Source of the DNA: an uncultured Nitrososphaerales archaeon
Lineage (GTDB): Archaea; Thermoproteota; Nitrososphaeria; Nitrososphaerales; Nitrosocaldaceae
Assembly (NCBI GenBank): GCA_938030895.1
Contig: CALHIV010000003.1
Span: forward strand, 47,982 to 111,981
Direction: 5' to 3'
Length of the DNA stretch: 64,000 nt
In this document: one piece after another, positions 44,573 to 53,745 of the stretch
How positions within the stretch are numbered: position 1 is the stretch's first letter
How the letters are laid out: each line of letters starts with the position of its first letter
Notes under the pieces: generated by a model
What the model was told of the DNA's origin: nothing
The model's input: the letters and a program-made list of their open reading frames with translations, nothing else
Database searches by the model: none
Made by a program: the position numbers and the translations under genes

Positions 44573-45145
44573 ATGAGACCAATGCTATCTATAGCATTGA
44601 TGATAGCAGCTGCAGTGATAGCAAATATCCATCTTGTGTATGCCTCGCATTATACTGGCTTAAGATGGGCTCTACCATACACTTACGCATGCTACGACTC
44701 TTATAGCCTTAATAATGTAAATATAGATGGGAGCAGGGGGAAGATACTCTTTGGTTGCAAGTGAGATAGATCAAGCAAGGAATAGTTGGAACAACCTTCC
44801 ATCCATATTTGAGATAAGGAGGAGTACAAGTTGTAATAACTGGATAACTGCAGCGAGTTTTAACTCAAACTTCTTGGCAAGAACATTCTGGAATCAGCAA
44901 GGTGGTTACTTGGTAGATGTTGATACAGAGATAAACAGTTACTACTCCTACTCTAGTAGTGGTAGATGTACTGTACCACCTTACACACTGGATTATGTTA
45001 TGAGACATGAATTTGGTCATTGGATCATGTTTGATGATGTATGGTACTGGAACCTAGTAGTGTGATGTTCGGAGGTTATCATTGCCAGAGATGGGATAGC
45101 ATAAAGTCATATGATAGTAATGAGTTAAGTAGCATATATGGGTGA
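44573..45145 (+). pseudogene. Secreted HEFGH metalloprotease gene with two frameshifts
   Basis: Signal peptide (MRPMLSIALMIAAAVIANI) then HYTGLRWALPYTYACYDSY; the frame breaks at a G5 run near 44740 (GCAGGGGGAAG), resumes as SLVASEIDQARNSWNNL and reaches RHEFGHWIMFDD (HExxH with a downstream Asp). A second shift near 45055 then allows PSSVMFGGY and a final SSIYG-stop at 45143-45145, the typical matrixin-type tail. Every domain is present, so either two recent mutations or two sequence errors at short runs. Promoter GATATATATATC (44540-44551) is intact. The partner gene starts inside the stop region. Confidence 0.72.
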
Positions 45146-45698
45146 GAGTATGGGTACAAAGACAAATATAATAGTAGCAGGGGCGGCTATAAGCATAGCA
45201 GCGTACTTTGTGCTTAGTTTCTTCACAGCTACAGGTATATTCGAGAAGAAAATGTATGTTACACATGCAGAGATAGATATGAGTATAGAGGAGATATCCA
45301 GATTCTCCGATGTTATAGTTATAGGCAAGGTTGGTGATAGGGTAGGAGTACAGAGCCATGATGATGGGAAGATATACAAGGTCGTTGGTGAATTGGCTCT
45401 TGAGATAGAGCAAGAGTTGACAGGCAATTATAAGGATAAGGTTATAGTGTTAAAGACGGTTGGGGATGGTGAGAAGGTTATAAACAGGAATGTAAGCCTA
45501 AAGAAGGGTGAGAGAGTCTTACTCTTCCTCAAGTATGTGACAACTGATCAGCCATGGAAGGGAGAGGAGGGCTATCTTGTATGCTGCACACAACAGAAGT
45601 TCTCTATAGATGAGAATAACATAGCATATAATCCAAAGTACGGTAGTTATAAGCTTGATGAGCTGATAGATATAATAAAGAGGGCAAGGTCTGCCTGA
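45138..45698 (+). CDS. Membrane-anchored partner protein of the metalloprotease, 186 aa
   Basis: One N-terminal hydrophobic helix (~10-31) and an extracellular beta-rich domain: FSDVIVIGKVGDRVGV, YKVVGELALEIEQELTG, DKVIVLKTVG, KKGERVLLFLKY and CCTQQKFSI. This strand order is like small beta-domains of bacterial secreted proteins with a G(D/E)xxLLFL strand. It overlaps the protease stop by eight bases (ATG 45138; a second ATG at 45150), so the two were made together. Function unknown; a chaperone, inhibitor or anchor for the protease is an inference. A decayed relative lies at 35529-35955. Confidence 0.68.
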   Translation: MGESMGTKTNIIVAGAAISIAAYFVLSFFTATGIFEKKMYVTHAEIDMSIEEISRFSDVIVIGKVGDRVGVQSHDDGKIYKVVGELALEIEQELTGNYKDKVIVLKTVGDGEKVINRNVSLKKGERVLLFLKYVTTDQPWKGEEGYLVCCTQQKFSIDENNIAYNPKYGSYKLDELIDIIKRARSA

Positions 45699-45701
45699 TC
45701 C

Positions 45702-45740
45702 ATTTATTTTATTTTATTTTATATTACTTTATATTTACAT
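45702..45740 (+). terminator. T-rich termination tract
   Basis: Runs of TTTATTTTATTTTATTTTATATT directly after the stop at 45698, without a stem; archaeal RNA polymerase ends at such T-rich tracts. Confidence 0.5.
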
Positions 45741-45804
45741 TCACTAACACTTGTTGCTACCACTCTACAATAAACGATAAATATCTTCACATCTTCATAG
45801 ATGC

Positions 45805-46731
45805 ATGCGTATATGCTCATTCCTGCCTAGTGCAACGGAGATGCTCTATGCTCTAGGGTTAGGGGATAGCATAGTTGGTGTTACACACGAGTGCGATTAC
45901 CCTGAAGAGGCACTTAGCAAGCCAAAGGTGGTCAAGAGCAGTTTCGATCCATCAGGTATGAGTAGTGAGGAGATAGATGCAAAGATAAGGGAATTAATAC
46001 TAAATGGTAAGGATATATACGTTGTGGATGATGAACTCCTAAAGAGATCAAGGCCAGATGTGATAGTTGCTCAAGGCATATGCGAGGTATGCTCCCCTTA
46101 CCTTAACGAGATCGCTAGGGCTAGAAGGGCTCTAGGCTATCAACCCAGAGTGATAATGCTTGACCCCCACGACCTCGATGGTATACTTGATAGCATAATC
46201 CAACTTGCAAAAGAGTTAGGGGTCGAGGATAAGGGCAAGGAACTCCTTGCTGAGTTGAGGTCCAGGATAGATTGGATAAGTGCTAGGGCAATGATGGCTA
46301 GCATTAGACCAAGGGTTCTATGCATAGAGTGGCTCAAGCCGTTCTTTACAGCAGGGCACTGGGTACCCCAGATGGTTGAGATGGTGAATGCTGTGAACTG
46401 TGTAAGTAGAAGGGGAGAACCATCTAGGAGGCTCTCGTGGGATGAGGTCCTTGATACAGATCCAGATATCATAATCTTCATGCCCTGTGGCTTCACAGTT
46501 GATAAAGCGTTAAAGGAGTTCTACAAGGTTGAGGAGAATGATGGATGGTTCAGCCTTGATGCTGTGAAGAAGAAACAGGTATATCTGGTTGATGCAAACG
46601 CATACTTTAGTAGACCAAGCCATAGAGTTGTTAGAGGGCTAGAGATACTAGCAAAGATAGTGCACCCTGAACTCTTCCAGGATATAAAGATAGGAGCAGA
46701 TGAGTATAGAAGAGTTTATGCTCATTTATAA
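45805..46731 (+). CDS. Cobalamin/siderophore-binding family protein (BtuF-like) without signal peptide
   Basis: Periplasmic-binding-protein fold of the BtuF/FhuD type: MRICSFLPSATEMLYALGLGDSIVGVTHECDYP, VIVAQGICEVCSPY, a central long helix, CIEWLKPFFTAGHWVPQMVEM and DPDIIIFMPCGF. Related proteins bind vitamin B12. There is no signal peptide or lipobox and no permease adjacent, so it may act in the cytoplasm, for example in cobamide handling. TATAAATATC-like element at ~45774-45784 gives a leaderless start. Confidence 0.78.
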   Translation: MRICSFLPSATEMLYALGLGDSIVGVTHECDYPEEALSKPKVVKSSFDPSGMSSEEIDAKIRELILNGKDIYVVDDELLKRSRPDVIVAQGICEVCSPYLNEIARARRALGYQPRVIMLDPHDLDGILDSIIQLAKELGVEDKGKELLAELRSRIDWISARAMMASIRPRVLCIEWLKPFFTAGHWVPQMVEMVNAVNCVSRRGEPSRRLSWDEVLDTDPDIIIFMPCGFTVDKALKEFYKVEENDGWFSLDAVKKKQVYLVDANAYFSRPSHRVVRGLEILAKIVHPELFQDIKIGADEYRRVYAHL

Positions 46732-46739
46732 TATTATAT

Positions 46740-49364
46740 CTATCTACCTGAATTAATCCTTATAGCACTCTGTGCTGCAGCAAGTATCGCTATTGGTATC
46801 CTGTGAGGACTAGCACTCACATAATCCAAGCCTATAGTATCGCAGAACTCTATGCTCTTTGGATCCCCTCCATGCTCACCACATATCCCTATCTCAAGCC
46901 TTCTATTAGTTGCTCTTCCCTGCTCTACTGCTATCCTCATCGCCTTGCCTACACCCTCTCTATCTAGAGTCTGGAATGGGTTGCTCTTTAGTATACCCTT
47001 CTCCAGATAGAGGGGAAGGAACTTACCCTCAACATCCTCCCTACTGAATGAGAATACAGCCTGTGTTAGATCGTTTGTACCAAAGCTGAAGAACTCTACC
47101 ACACTAGCAATGCTATCTGCTGTCATACACGCTCTAACAACCTCTATCATGGTTCCAAACTTTACATTCAATGCTATGCCATACCTCTCCTCAACCTCTT
47201 CTCTGACCTTCAGGAATAATTGCTTTATCACCTCCAACTCCTCCTTTATGCCCACTTGGGGCACCATTATCTGTGGCTCAGCCTTTACACCATCCTTCAG
47301 TAGTTCAGCATCAGCCTCCAATATAGCTCTTATCTGGTACTCGTATATCTCTGGATACACTATGCCTAGCCTAACACCCCTCTGCCCCATCATGGGGTTC
47401 ACCTCTACTAGTTCCCTTACCCTCTGCAGCATCACTTGAGCATCATCCTTCCCTTCGTAAACAGCCTTCATAAGGTCCTCAAGCCTTGGTAAGAACTCAT
47501 GGAGAGGTGGATCTAAAAGCCTTATCGTTACAGGGTAGCCCTCCATCACCTTCAGTATGCTCTTCACATCCTCCTTGAGCATCGGTATCAACTCTTTAAG
47601 AGCATCAACCCTCTCCTTACTACTCCTAGCCATTATCATCCTAATGAATATTGGTAGCCTATCACTTGAGTTGAACATCCTCTCTGTTCTACATAGACCT
47701 ATCCCCTTTGCTCCATACATCCTTGCTATTGCTGCTGCCTCTGGTGTATCAGCATTTGCCCTAACCCCTAGCCTCTTTGCCTCTTCGGCCCATGCAAGCA
47801 ACTCCTTGAGTTCATTGCTAAGTTCAGGCTCAACCATCGGTACCCTCCCAAGGTATACCCGACCAGTTGCACCATCTATCGTTATCGTATCATACTCATT
47901 CACTGTTATACCATCAGCAAGGAACCTCTTATGCTCCTCATCTATAACTATGCTTGAGCATCCAACTATACATGGTTTGCCCATACCTCTCGCTACTACA
48001 GCAGCATGGCTTGTCTTGCCCCCCTTACTAGTCAGTATACCTACCGCCTTGAAGAACGCTGGTACATCCTCTGGCTTGGTCTCCTCCCTGACTAGGATGA
48101 TATCCTCTCCATTGTTTGCATGCTCTATAGCCCTCTTTGTGTCTAGTATAACCTTACCACTCGCTGCCCCAGGGGATGCTCCTATCCCTATGGCTATAGG
48201 CTTTACATCTGTCTTTGGATCAACCCTTCTATGCAGTACCTGCTCTAGATCATCTGCATTAACCCTAAGCAAGGCCTCCTCCTTACTTATTATACCCTCT
48301 TTGACCATATCTACTGAGCACTTTACACTTGCTATAGCATTCATCTTTGCTGCTCTAGTCTGCAGTATGTATAACCTCCCACTCTCTATGGTGAACTCAA
48401 CATCCTGAGGTTCTCTGTAATACCTCTCAAGTCTATCACATATCTCAACCAACTGCTTGTACACATCTGGCATTATCTTTGCTAGGTTCTCTATAGGCTC
48501 TGGGGTCCTTATCCCTGCAACTACATCCTCGCCCTGCGCATTTATGAGAAAGTCACCATAGAGCCTCTTCTCCCCATTCTCTGGGTTCCTTGTGAATACT
48601 ACCCCAGTTGCACTCCTCTCATCCATGTTACCAAAGACCATAGCAACGACGTTAACAGCAGTACCATCAGCTATATCTGGTGTTATCTTGTAGTACTTCC
48701 TATACTCAACTGCCCTCTCGCTCATCCAACTGTTGAATACAGCCTTTATTGCTAGTTCCAACTGCTTATAGGGATCGCTAGGAAACTCCTTGCCATGCCT
48801 CCTACATATTGCTTTGAACTCCTCGGTCAACTGCTTAAGGGACTCAGCATCTAACTCATTATCACGCTCTACACCTTTGCTCTTCTTCACCTCCTCCAAT
48901 GCTTTGGAGAAGAGATCATCGTTGATCCCTAGCACTATCTTACCGAACATCTGCACAAACCTCCTATATGCATCCCATACAAACCTCTCATTCCCTGTCT
49001 TTGCCGTTAATGCTCTAGCAGTATCATCGTTCAAGCCTAGATTCAGTATGGTATCCATCATCCCTGGCATCGAGATGGCTGCTCCAGAGCGCACAGACAC
49101 AAGCAATGGATTGCTTGTACTACCGAAACCCTTGCCGGTCAACCGCTCTAGTCTATGCATCGCTTGTCTAACCTCATCCATAAGCCCTTCTGGAAGCTCC
49201 CTACCATTTGCATAGAATGCCTTGCATACCTCTGTGGTTATTGTAAACCCTGGAGGTATGGGCAGTCCTAGTGCAGTCATATCAGCGAGCCCTGCCCCTT
49301 TGCCTCCTAGCAGTCTCTTCCCTAACCCTTTACCTTCATCAAAGAATACAACTCTATTATACAT
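46740..49364 (-). CDS. ppdK: Pyruvate, phosphate dikinase
   Basis: Reversible conversion of pyruvate, ATP and Pi to PEP, AMP and PPi. ATP-grasp domain LLGGKGAGLADMTALGLPIPPGF, swivelling phospho-His domain GGKTSHAAVVARGMGKPCIVG and PEP/pyruvate TIM-barrel with GLCRTERMF, MGQRGVRLG, FGTNDLTQ and GICGEHGGDP. The total of about 874 residues fits. The ATG at 49364 (MYNRVVFFDEG) is preferred from the family pattern and TATA-like CTTAATAA (49389-49396, minus); upstream in-frame ATG 49379 and GTG 49388 are alternatives. Fits a gluconeogenic or autotrophic carbon flow with FBPA/P downstream. Confidence 0.95.
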   Translation of the reverse strand: MYNRVVFFDEGKGLGKRLLGGKGAGLADMTALGLPIPPGFTITTEVCKAFYANGRELPEGLMDEVRQAMHRLERLTGKGFGSTSNPLLVSVRSGAAISMPGMMDTILNLGLNDDTARALTAKTGNERFVWDAYRRFVQMFGKIVLGINDDLFSKALEEVKKSKGVERDNELDAESLKQLTEEFKAICRRHGKEFPSDPYKQLELAIKAVFNSWMSERAVEYRKYYKITPDIADGTAVNVVAMVFGNMDERSATGVVFTRNPENGEKRLYGDFLINAQGEDVVAGIRTPEPIENLAKIMPDVYKQLVEICDRLERYYREPQDVEFTIESGRLYILQTRAAKMNAIASVKCSVDMVKEGIISKEEALLRVNADDLEQVLHRRVDPKTDVKPIAIGIGASPGAASGKVILDTKRAIEHANNGEDIILVREETKPEDVPAFFKAVGILTSKGGKTSHAAVVARGMGKPCIVGCSSIVIDEEHKRFLADGITVNEYDTITIDGATGRVYLGRVPMVEPELSNELKELLAWAEEAKRLGVRANADTPEAAAIARMYGAKGIGLCRTERMFNSSDRLPIFIRMIMARSSKERVDALKELIPMLKEDVKSILKVMEGYPVTIRLLDPPLHEFLPRLEDLMKAVYEGKDDAQVMLQRVRELVEVNPMMGQRGVRLGIVYPEIYEYQIRAILEADAELLKDGVKAEPQIMVPQVGIKEELEVIKQLFLKVREEVEERYGIALNVKFGTMIEVVRACMTADSIASVVEFFSFGTNDLTQAVFSFSREDVEGKFLPLYLEKGILKSNPFQTLDREGVGKAMRIAVEQGRATNRRLEIGICGEHGGDPKSIEFCDTIGLDYVSASPHRIPIAILAAAQSAIRINSGR

Positions 49365-49480
49365 GGTAGAGGAGACCATATTAGCCACTTATTAAGTTTA
49401 CAGCATGATATGCTGATACGCTCATTTATTGCCAACAGCGAATAGAAATATAAATAAAGCCCTTGTCATACTTAACCTGT

Positions 49481-50812
49481 ATGAGTAGTAGCAAGAAACC
49501 ACATCTGAATCTAATAGTTACAGGGCATGTTGACCACGGCAAATCAACGCTGGTAGGTAGATTGCTCTTCGACCTAGGAATGATAGATCAGAGGACCATA
49601 GAGGAGTATGCAAAGGAGTCAGAGAAGACTGGCAAGGGCGATACATTCAAGTTCGCCTGGGTTCTAGACAGGCTCAAGGATGAGAGGGAGAGAGGTATAA
49701 CCATAGATCTTGCATTCCAGAAGTTCGAGACCAACAAATACTTCTATACCTTGATAGATGCCCCAGGGCATAGGGACTTTGTGAAGAATATGATCACAGG
49801 CGCATCTGAGGCTGACTGTGCTATCCTTGTAGTATCAGCGAAGAAGGGTGAGACCGAGGTTGCTGTAGAGCCTGGTGGACAGGCAAGGGAGCATGCCTTC
49901 CTGCTAAGAACCTTGGGTGTAGGGCAACTTGCTGTATGTATAAACAAGATGGACGACTCCTCTGTGAATTACAGTAAGGAGAGGTATGAGGAGGTCAAGG
50001 CAATGGTTACAAACCTTCTCAAGAGCATAGGCTACAATGTAGCAAAGGTTAGGTTTGTACCCACATCTGGCTGGACTGGAGATAATGTTGTGAAAAAGTC
50101 AGATAAGATGCCCTGGTACGATGGTCCAACACTGATACAGGCCTTGGATGAGTTTGTTGAGCCAGAGAAGCCAATAAACAAGCCATTAAGGTTACCAATA
50201 CAGGATGTGTACTCCATAACTGGTGTTGGAACTGTGCCAGTTGGTAGGGTAGAGACGGGGAGGATGAAGGTTGGGGACAAGGTGATAGTTATGCCTGAAG
50301 GTGTAATAGGTGAGGTTAGGAGCATAGAGACGCATCACACACCAATGCAGGAGGCTATAGCGGGAGATAACATAGGCTTCAACCTTAGGGGCGTTGATAA
50401 GAAGCAGATAAAGAGAGGGGATGTTGTAGGACCTGCAGATAACCCTCCAACAGTTGCAAGGGAGTTCAAGGCTAGAGTAATAGTCATCTATCACCCAACA
50501 GCGATTGCTCCAGGGTATACACCAGTGCTTCATGCTCATACAGCACAGGTAGCAGCAACACTCGTTGAGTTCATATCAAAGATAGATCCTAGGACAGGGA
50601 ATGTTGTTGAGCAGAATCCAAAGTTCCTGAAGAGTGGAGACTCAGCAATAGTCAAGATAAGACCTGTAAGACCACTATGCATAGAATCATTCAAGGAGTT
50701 CCCTGAGCTTGGAAGGTTTGCGCTACGAGATATGGGCACTACTATAGCAGCAGGTATAGTTGAGGAGATAACTGAGAAGTACACAGTAGAGAAGGTAGCT
50801 GCGAAGGCTTAA
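49481..50812 (+). CDS. Translation elongation factor 1-alpha
   Basis: GTPase that brings aminoacyl-tRNA to the ribosome. G1 GHVDHGKST, G2 RERGITID, G3 DAPGHRDF, G4 NKMD and G5-like TSGW are all visible; domains 2 and 3 follow to residue ~443. ATG at 49481 is used, 26-30 bases after ATATAAATAAA; the TTG at 49463 is not needed. Followed by rps10, the usual archaeal pair. Confidence 0.97.
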   Translation: MSSSKKPHLNLIVTGHVDHGKSTLVGRLLFDLGMIDQRTIEEYAKESEKTGKGDTFKFAWVLDRLKDERERGITIDLAFQKFETNKYFYTLIDAPGHRDFVKNMITGASEADCAILVVSAKKGETEVAVEPGGQAREHAFLLRTLGVGQLAVCINKMDDSSVNYSKERYEEVKAMVTNLLKSIGYNVAKVRFVPTSGWTGDNVVKKSDKMPWYDGPTLIQALDEFVEPEKPINKPLRLPIQDVYSITGVGTVPVGRVETGRMKVGDKVIVMPEGVIGEVRSIETHHTPMQEAIAGDNIGFNLRGVDKKQIKRGDVVGPADNPPTVAREFKARVIVIYHPTAIAPGYTPVLHAHTAQVAATLVEFISKIDPRTGNVVEQNPKFLKSGDSAIVKIRPVRPLCIESFKEFPELGRFALRDMGTTIAAGIVEEITEKYTVEKVAAKA

Positions 50813-50837
50813 CCATATCATAGAGCTAGTGATCATA

Positions 50838-51146
50838 ATGGTTCAGCAGGCTAGGATAAAACTGGTTAGCACAGATCTAGCAAAGTTGGAGCAGATGTGT
50901 AGCGAGATAATGACTATTGGGGAGAGGACTGGTGTGAAGGTAAGGGGTCCAGTACCTTTGCCTACGAAGAGGCTCAACGTTGTTACAAGGAAGGCTCCAA
51001 GCGGGCAGGGCACACATACCTTCGACAAATGGGAGATGAGGATACATAGAAGGATAATAGATCTTGCAGCAGATGATAGAGCTATGAAGCAGTTGATGAG
51101 GCTAAAGATACCCGAAGAGGTTATAATAGAGGTCTTACTACAGTAG
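50838..51146 (+). CDS. rps10: Ribosomal protein S10
   Basis: ARIKLVSTDLAKLEQMCSEI at the N-terminus, VRGPVPLPTKRLNVVTRKAPSGQG loop and HTFDKWEMRIHRRIIDL are the S10 signature; about 102 residues. The ATG at 50838 is chosen over GTG 50829. Located 25 bases after EF-1alpha as in many archaea. Confidence 0.95.
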   Translation: MVQQARIKLVSTDLAKLEQMCSEIMTIGERTGVKVRGPVPLPTKRLNVVTRKAPSGQGTHTFDKWEMRIHRRIIDLAADDRAMKQLMRLKIPEEVIIEVLLQ

Positions 51147-51240
51147 TAGTAATCTTCTATCATCATTTTATTTATCTTACTATCTTCCTTCCCTCCCATT
51201 CCCTCATCTTATCTTCCCTCCCCTTCTCTTCTCTTTATCT
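51147..51240 (+). terminator. Pyrimidine-rich tract after rps10
   Basis: The 3' region of the EF-1alpha/S10 operon is a long T/C tract (TTTTATTTATCTT then CTTCC repeats) with no stem, consistent with archaeal termination before the rpoP promoter. Confidence 0.45.
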
Positions 51241-51293
51241 GAATCTCAGGGAATAGATAACATTAAATTGATCTTATCAACCAATCAGCCTGA

Positions 51294-51467
51294 ATGGAAG
51301 AAGTCTCGAACCAGCAAGGTGGTATAGTCGTATATGAGTGTATAAGGTGTGGTACGAGGACAAACTCTGAGGAACTGAAGAGTCTACCAGAGTTGAAGTG
51401 TATATGTGGTTTCAGGATATTCAGGAAGGTTAGACCCCCAATAGCAAAACGGGTAAAGGCTATCTAG
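51294..51467 (+). CDS. rpoP: RNA polymerase subunit P (Rpb12-like)
   Basis: 57 residues with VVYECIRCGTRTNSEEL and KCICGFRIFRKVRPP, the C-x2-C...C-x-C zinc ribbon of archaeal RpoP and eukaryotic Rpb12, and the basic C-terminus that contacts the Rpb2/Rpb3 homologues. The ATG at 51294 follows ATTAAATTG at ~51262-51270. Confidence 0.9.
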   Translation: MEEVSNQQGGIVVYECIRCGTRTNSEELKSLPELKCICGFRIFRKVRPPIAKRVKAI

Positions 51468-51538
51468 TAAGCGCAATAAACATAGTATAAAGGGAATGAC
51501 TGATAGAGTATATACGAGAAGAAAGCAAGTGTAGTAAC

Positions 51539-52543
51539 ATGCCACATAAGGGTAAGAGGAAGGGAGATGGCAACAGCAACGATAGTAGGTTAGAGTTTAC
51601 ATTGGAGAAGGTCATCGATAGCGGTAAAGGGGAGGACAGGCTTGAATTTGTAATAATACTCGATCCAAGGAGGTATGAACGGAGGATGGTTGATGGTGTA
51701 AAGGGGTACTTTGATAAGTGTACCAATATATTTATCTCTGAAGATGCGCTCAGACTGATATTTGATGAGATGATCAAGCAACCTATACAGGATGTGGATT
51801 ATGAGACGAGCAAAACGGATCTATACTCTAGCATAATGGAGAGCCAAACAAGGGTCAAGAAGATACTCGATAATAGTTTAAGGTTCGATAGTACTATAGC
51901 ACCATCTGAGAAGTATCTGGAGAGGCATATAAACATGAAGATGGATGTTATAGTACTCTATGTTGATATAGTCGATTCTACAGGCATGAGCATGCACCTA
52001 CCAGCAGATAGACTTGCTAATCTGATCAAGGCATTCATGCAGGAGATGTCATATCTGATAGCAGCATACCATGGATATGTACTCAAGTACGCTGGAGACT
52101 CTGTCATAGCATTCTTCCCAGTGGGCAACGATGCTGGTAAGGCATGTACAAGGGCGGTTAACTGTGCTAGAGCGATGCTTAACATAACAAGGTATGCTAT
52201 AAACCAAGTGCTCAAGGAGTATGGCTATCCAGAGTTGAGGATAAAGATAGGTATAGATCTAGGGGAGAATCAGATAGTAAGACTAGGCGGTACATTGGAC
52301 CTTCTGGGTTACACGATGAGTATAACAGCAAAGATAGTAGAACTTGCAAAGCCATGGCAGATAGTAGTAGGGAAGTGGGTATACGATACCCTACCAGATC
52401 ACTTCAAGCAATCATTCAAGGAGTTGAGGCTTAGCAGAGAGGTATGGAACTACAGGGATTCTAAGGAAGGCAAGTACTATAACCTCTACGTGCTGAGGGA
52501 GAGTAGGGGGAAAGAGAGAGAATGGAAGATTAGGTTGGTCTAA
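51539..52543 (+). CDS. Class III nucleotide cyclase homologue with substituted catalytic residues
   Basis: The C-terminal ~190 residues are the CHD fold: VIVLYVDIVDSTGMSM (first metal Asp), HGYVLKYAGDSVIAFFP (Lys and second metal Asp), LRIKIGIDLGENQIV and DLLGYTMSITAKIVELAKPWQIVV. In active enzymes the last segment holds the transition-state Asn and Arg (VN-x-AAR-like); here they appear to be Ser and Lys. The N-terminal ~140 residues are unlike known sensor domains. It could make cAMP/other cyclic nucleotide, or be a binding-only relative. Free-standing after rpoP. Confidence 0.8.
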   Translation: MPHKGKRKGDGNSNDSRLEFTLEKVIDSGKGEDRLEFVIILDPRRYERRMVDGVKGYFDKCTNIFISEDALRLIFDEMIKQPIQDVDYETSKTDLYSSIMESQTRVKKILDNSLRFDSTIAPSEKYLERHINMKMDVIVLYVDIVDSTGMSMHLPADRLANLIKAFMQEMSYLIAAYHGYVLKYAGDSVIAFFPVGNDAGKACTRAVNCARAMLNITRYAINQVLKEYGYPELRIKIGIDLGENQIVRLGGTLDLLGYTMSITAKIVELAKPWQIVVGKWVYDTLPDHFKQSFKELRLSREVWNYRDSKEGKYYNLYVLRESRGKEREWKIRLV

Positions 52544-52605
52544 CCTATATCTATCACATCTATACTCTGGATAAATATTTAACCTGCCCATGCATACTCT
52601 AGCGC

Positions 52606-53745
52606 ATGAAGGTAACCTTATCTGCTATCAAGGCAGATATAGGAGGGGTTGGAGGTCATACAAGGCCTAGCAATGCACTACTCAAGCGTGTTGAGCAGTT
52701 CGTTATGGCTGAGAAGGGCAAATTGTTCATAGACTGTTACATTGGGTTCTGCGGCGATGATATCCATATACTGATGAGCCATACACATGGTATAGGCAAT
52801 ACTAGAATACATCAACTAGCCTGGGATGCATTCATCGAGGGCACAAAGGTTGCAAAGGATCAGGGTCTATATGGTGCTGGTCAGGATCTGCTCAAGGACT
52901 CATTCTCTGGTAATGTCAAGGGTATGGGTCCAGGAGTGGCTGAGATGGAGTTTGAGGAGAGGGCAAATGAAGCATTCGTCATGTTTGCTGCTGATAAGAC
53001 TGAGCCAGGGGCATTCAACCTTCCATTCTACAAGATGTTCGTTGATAGTCTGAGCAATACAGGTATAATAGTAAATCCAGACCTAGCTGAAGGTGTTATA
53101 TTCAATGTTATGGACGTTCTGACTGGAGAGGTGGCAGAGTTGAGGCTCTGGGAGGATAAACCAGAGCTTGAAGCAGCGCTCATGTACCCTGCTAGATATG
53201 TTGTTGAGAGCATATACAATAAGAAGGGCGAACCAATAGTTAGTGCTAGTACCGATAGACTGCACAATATAGCAGGGACTTATGTTGGTAAGGATGATCC
53301 CATAGCAATCGTTAGAACTCAGAGGGCGTTTCCTGCAACCGAGGAGGCATGCAGCGCATTCAGCAATCCTCACTTCGTTGCTGGGAATACAAGGGGCAGT
53401 CATCATCTACCATTGATGCCTGTAAAGTTGAATACTCCAGCAAGCCTGAACTACTCCATACCTATAGTAAGTGCAGCAGTATTCAGTATGCATGATGGCA
53501 TATTAACAGAACCATTCGATGGCTTCAGCACACCAGATTGGGATTACATAAGGAGTATAGCAGTAGAGAGAGCATTGGCAATGAGGGCTCAAGGCTTCAT
53601 ACACCCCGCTACGCTTGTGCCAGAGGAGTTGGAGTACAACAAAGGTTATGAGGCAAGGATGAAGAGGTTAAGGGAGAAGTTCAAGGCGAAAGCAGTAAGG
53701 GAGGAAGAGCAGAGTCAAGTTGCAAGAACCAATCCTGATCATTAA
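52606..53745 (+). CDS. fbp: Bifunctional fructose-1,6-bisphosphate aldolase/phosphatase
   Basis: Archaeal anabolic enzyme that condenses triose phosphates and dephosphorylates the product to fructose 6-phosphate. Signature stretches: TLSAIKADIGGVGGHTRPSN, FCGDDIHILMSHTHG, KDSFSGNVKGMGPGVAEMEFEER and YSIPIVSAAVFSMHDG. The length of 379 is usual. Its last 26 bases overlap the start of tpiA, so the two work as a couple. Confidence 0.95.
   Translation: MKVTLSAIKADIGGVGGHTRPSNALLKRVEQFVMAEKGKLFIDCYIGFCGDDIHILMSHTHGIGNTRIHQLAWDAFIEGTKVAKDQGLYGAGQDLLKDSFSGNVKGMGPGVAEMEFEERANEAFVMFAADKTEPGAFNLPFYKMFVDSLSNTGIIVNPDLAEGVIFNVMDVLTGEVAELRLWEDKPELEAALMYPARYVVESIYNKKGEPIVSASTDRLHNIAGTYVGKDDPIAIVRTQRAFPATEEACSAFSNPHFVAGNTRGSHHLPLMPVKLNTPASLNYSIPIVSAAVFSMHDGILTEPFDGFSTPDWDYIRSIAVERALAMRAQGFIHPATLVPEELEYNKGYEARMKRLREKFKAKAVREEEQSQVARTNPDH

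Noticed and set aside
47557..48408. 283-codon plus-strand ORF
   Set aside because: Antisense shadow of ppdK with Leu/Ser-rich unstructured translation; no promoter.
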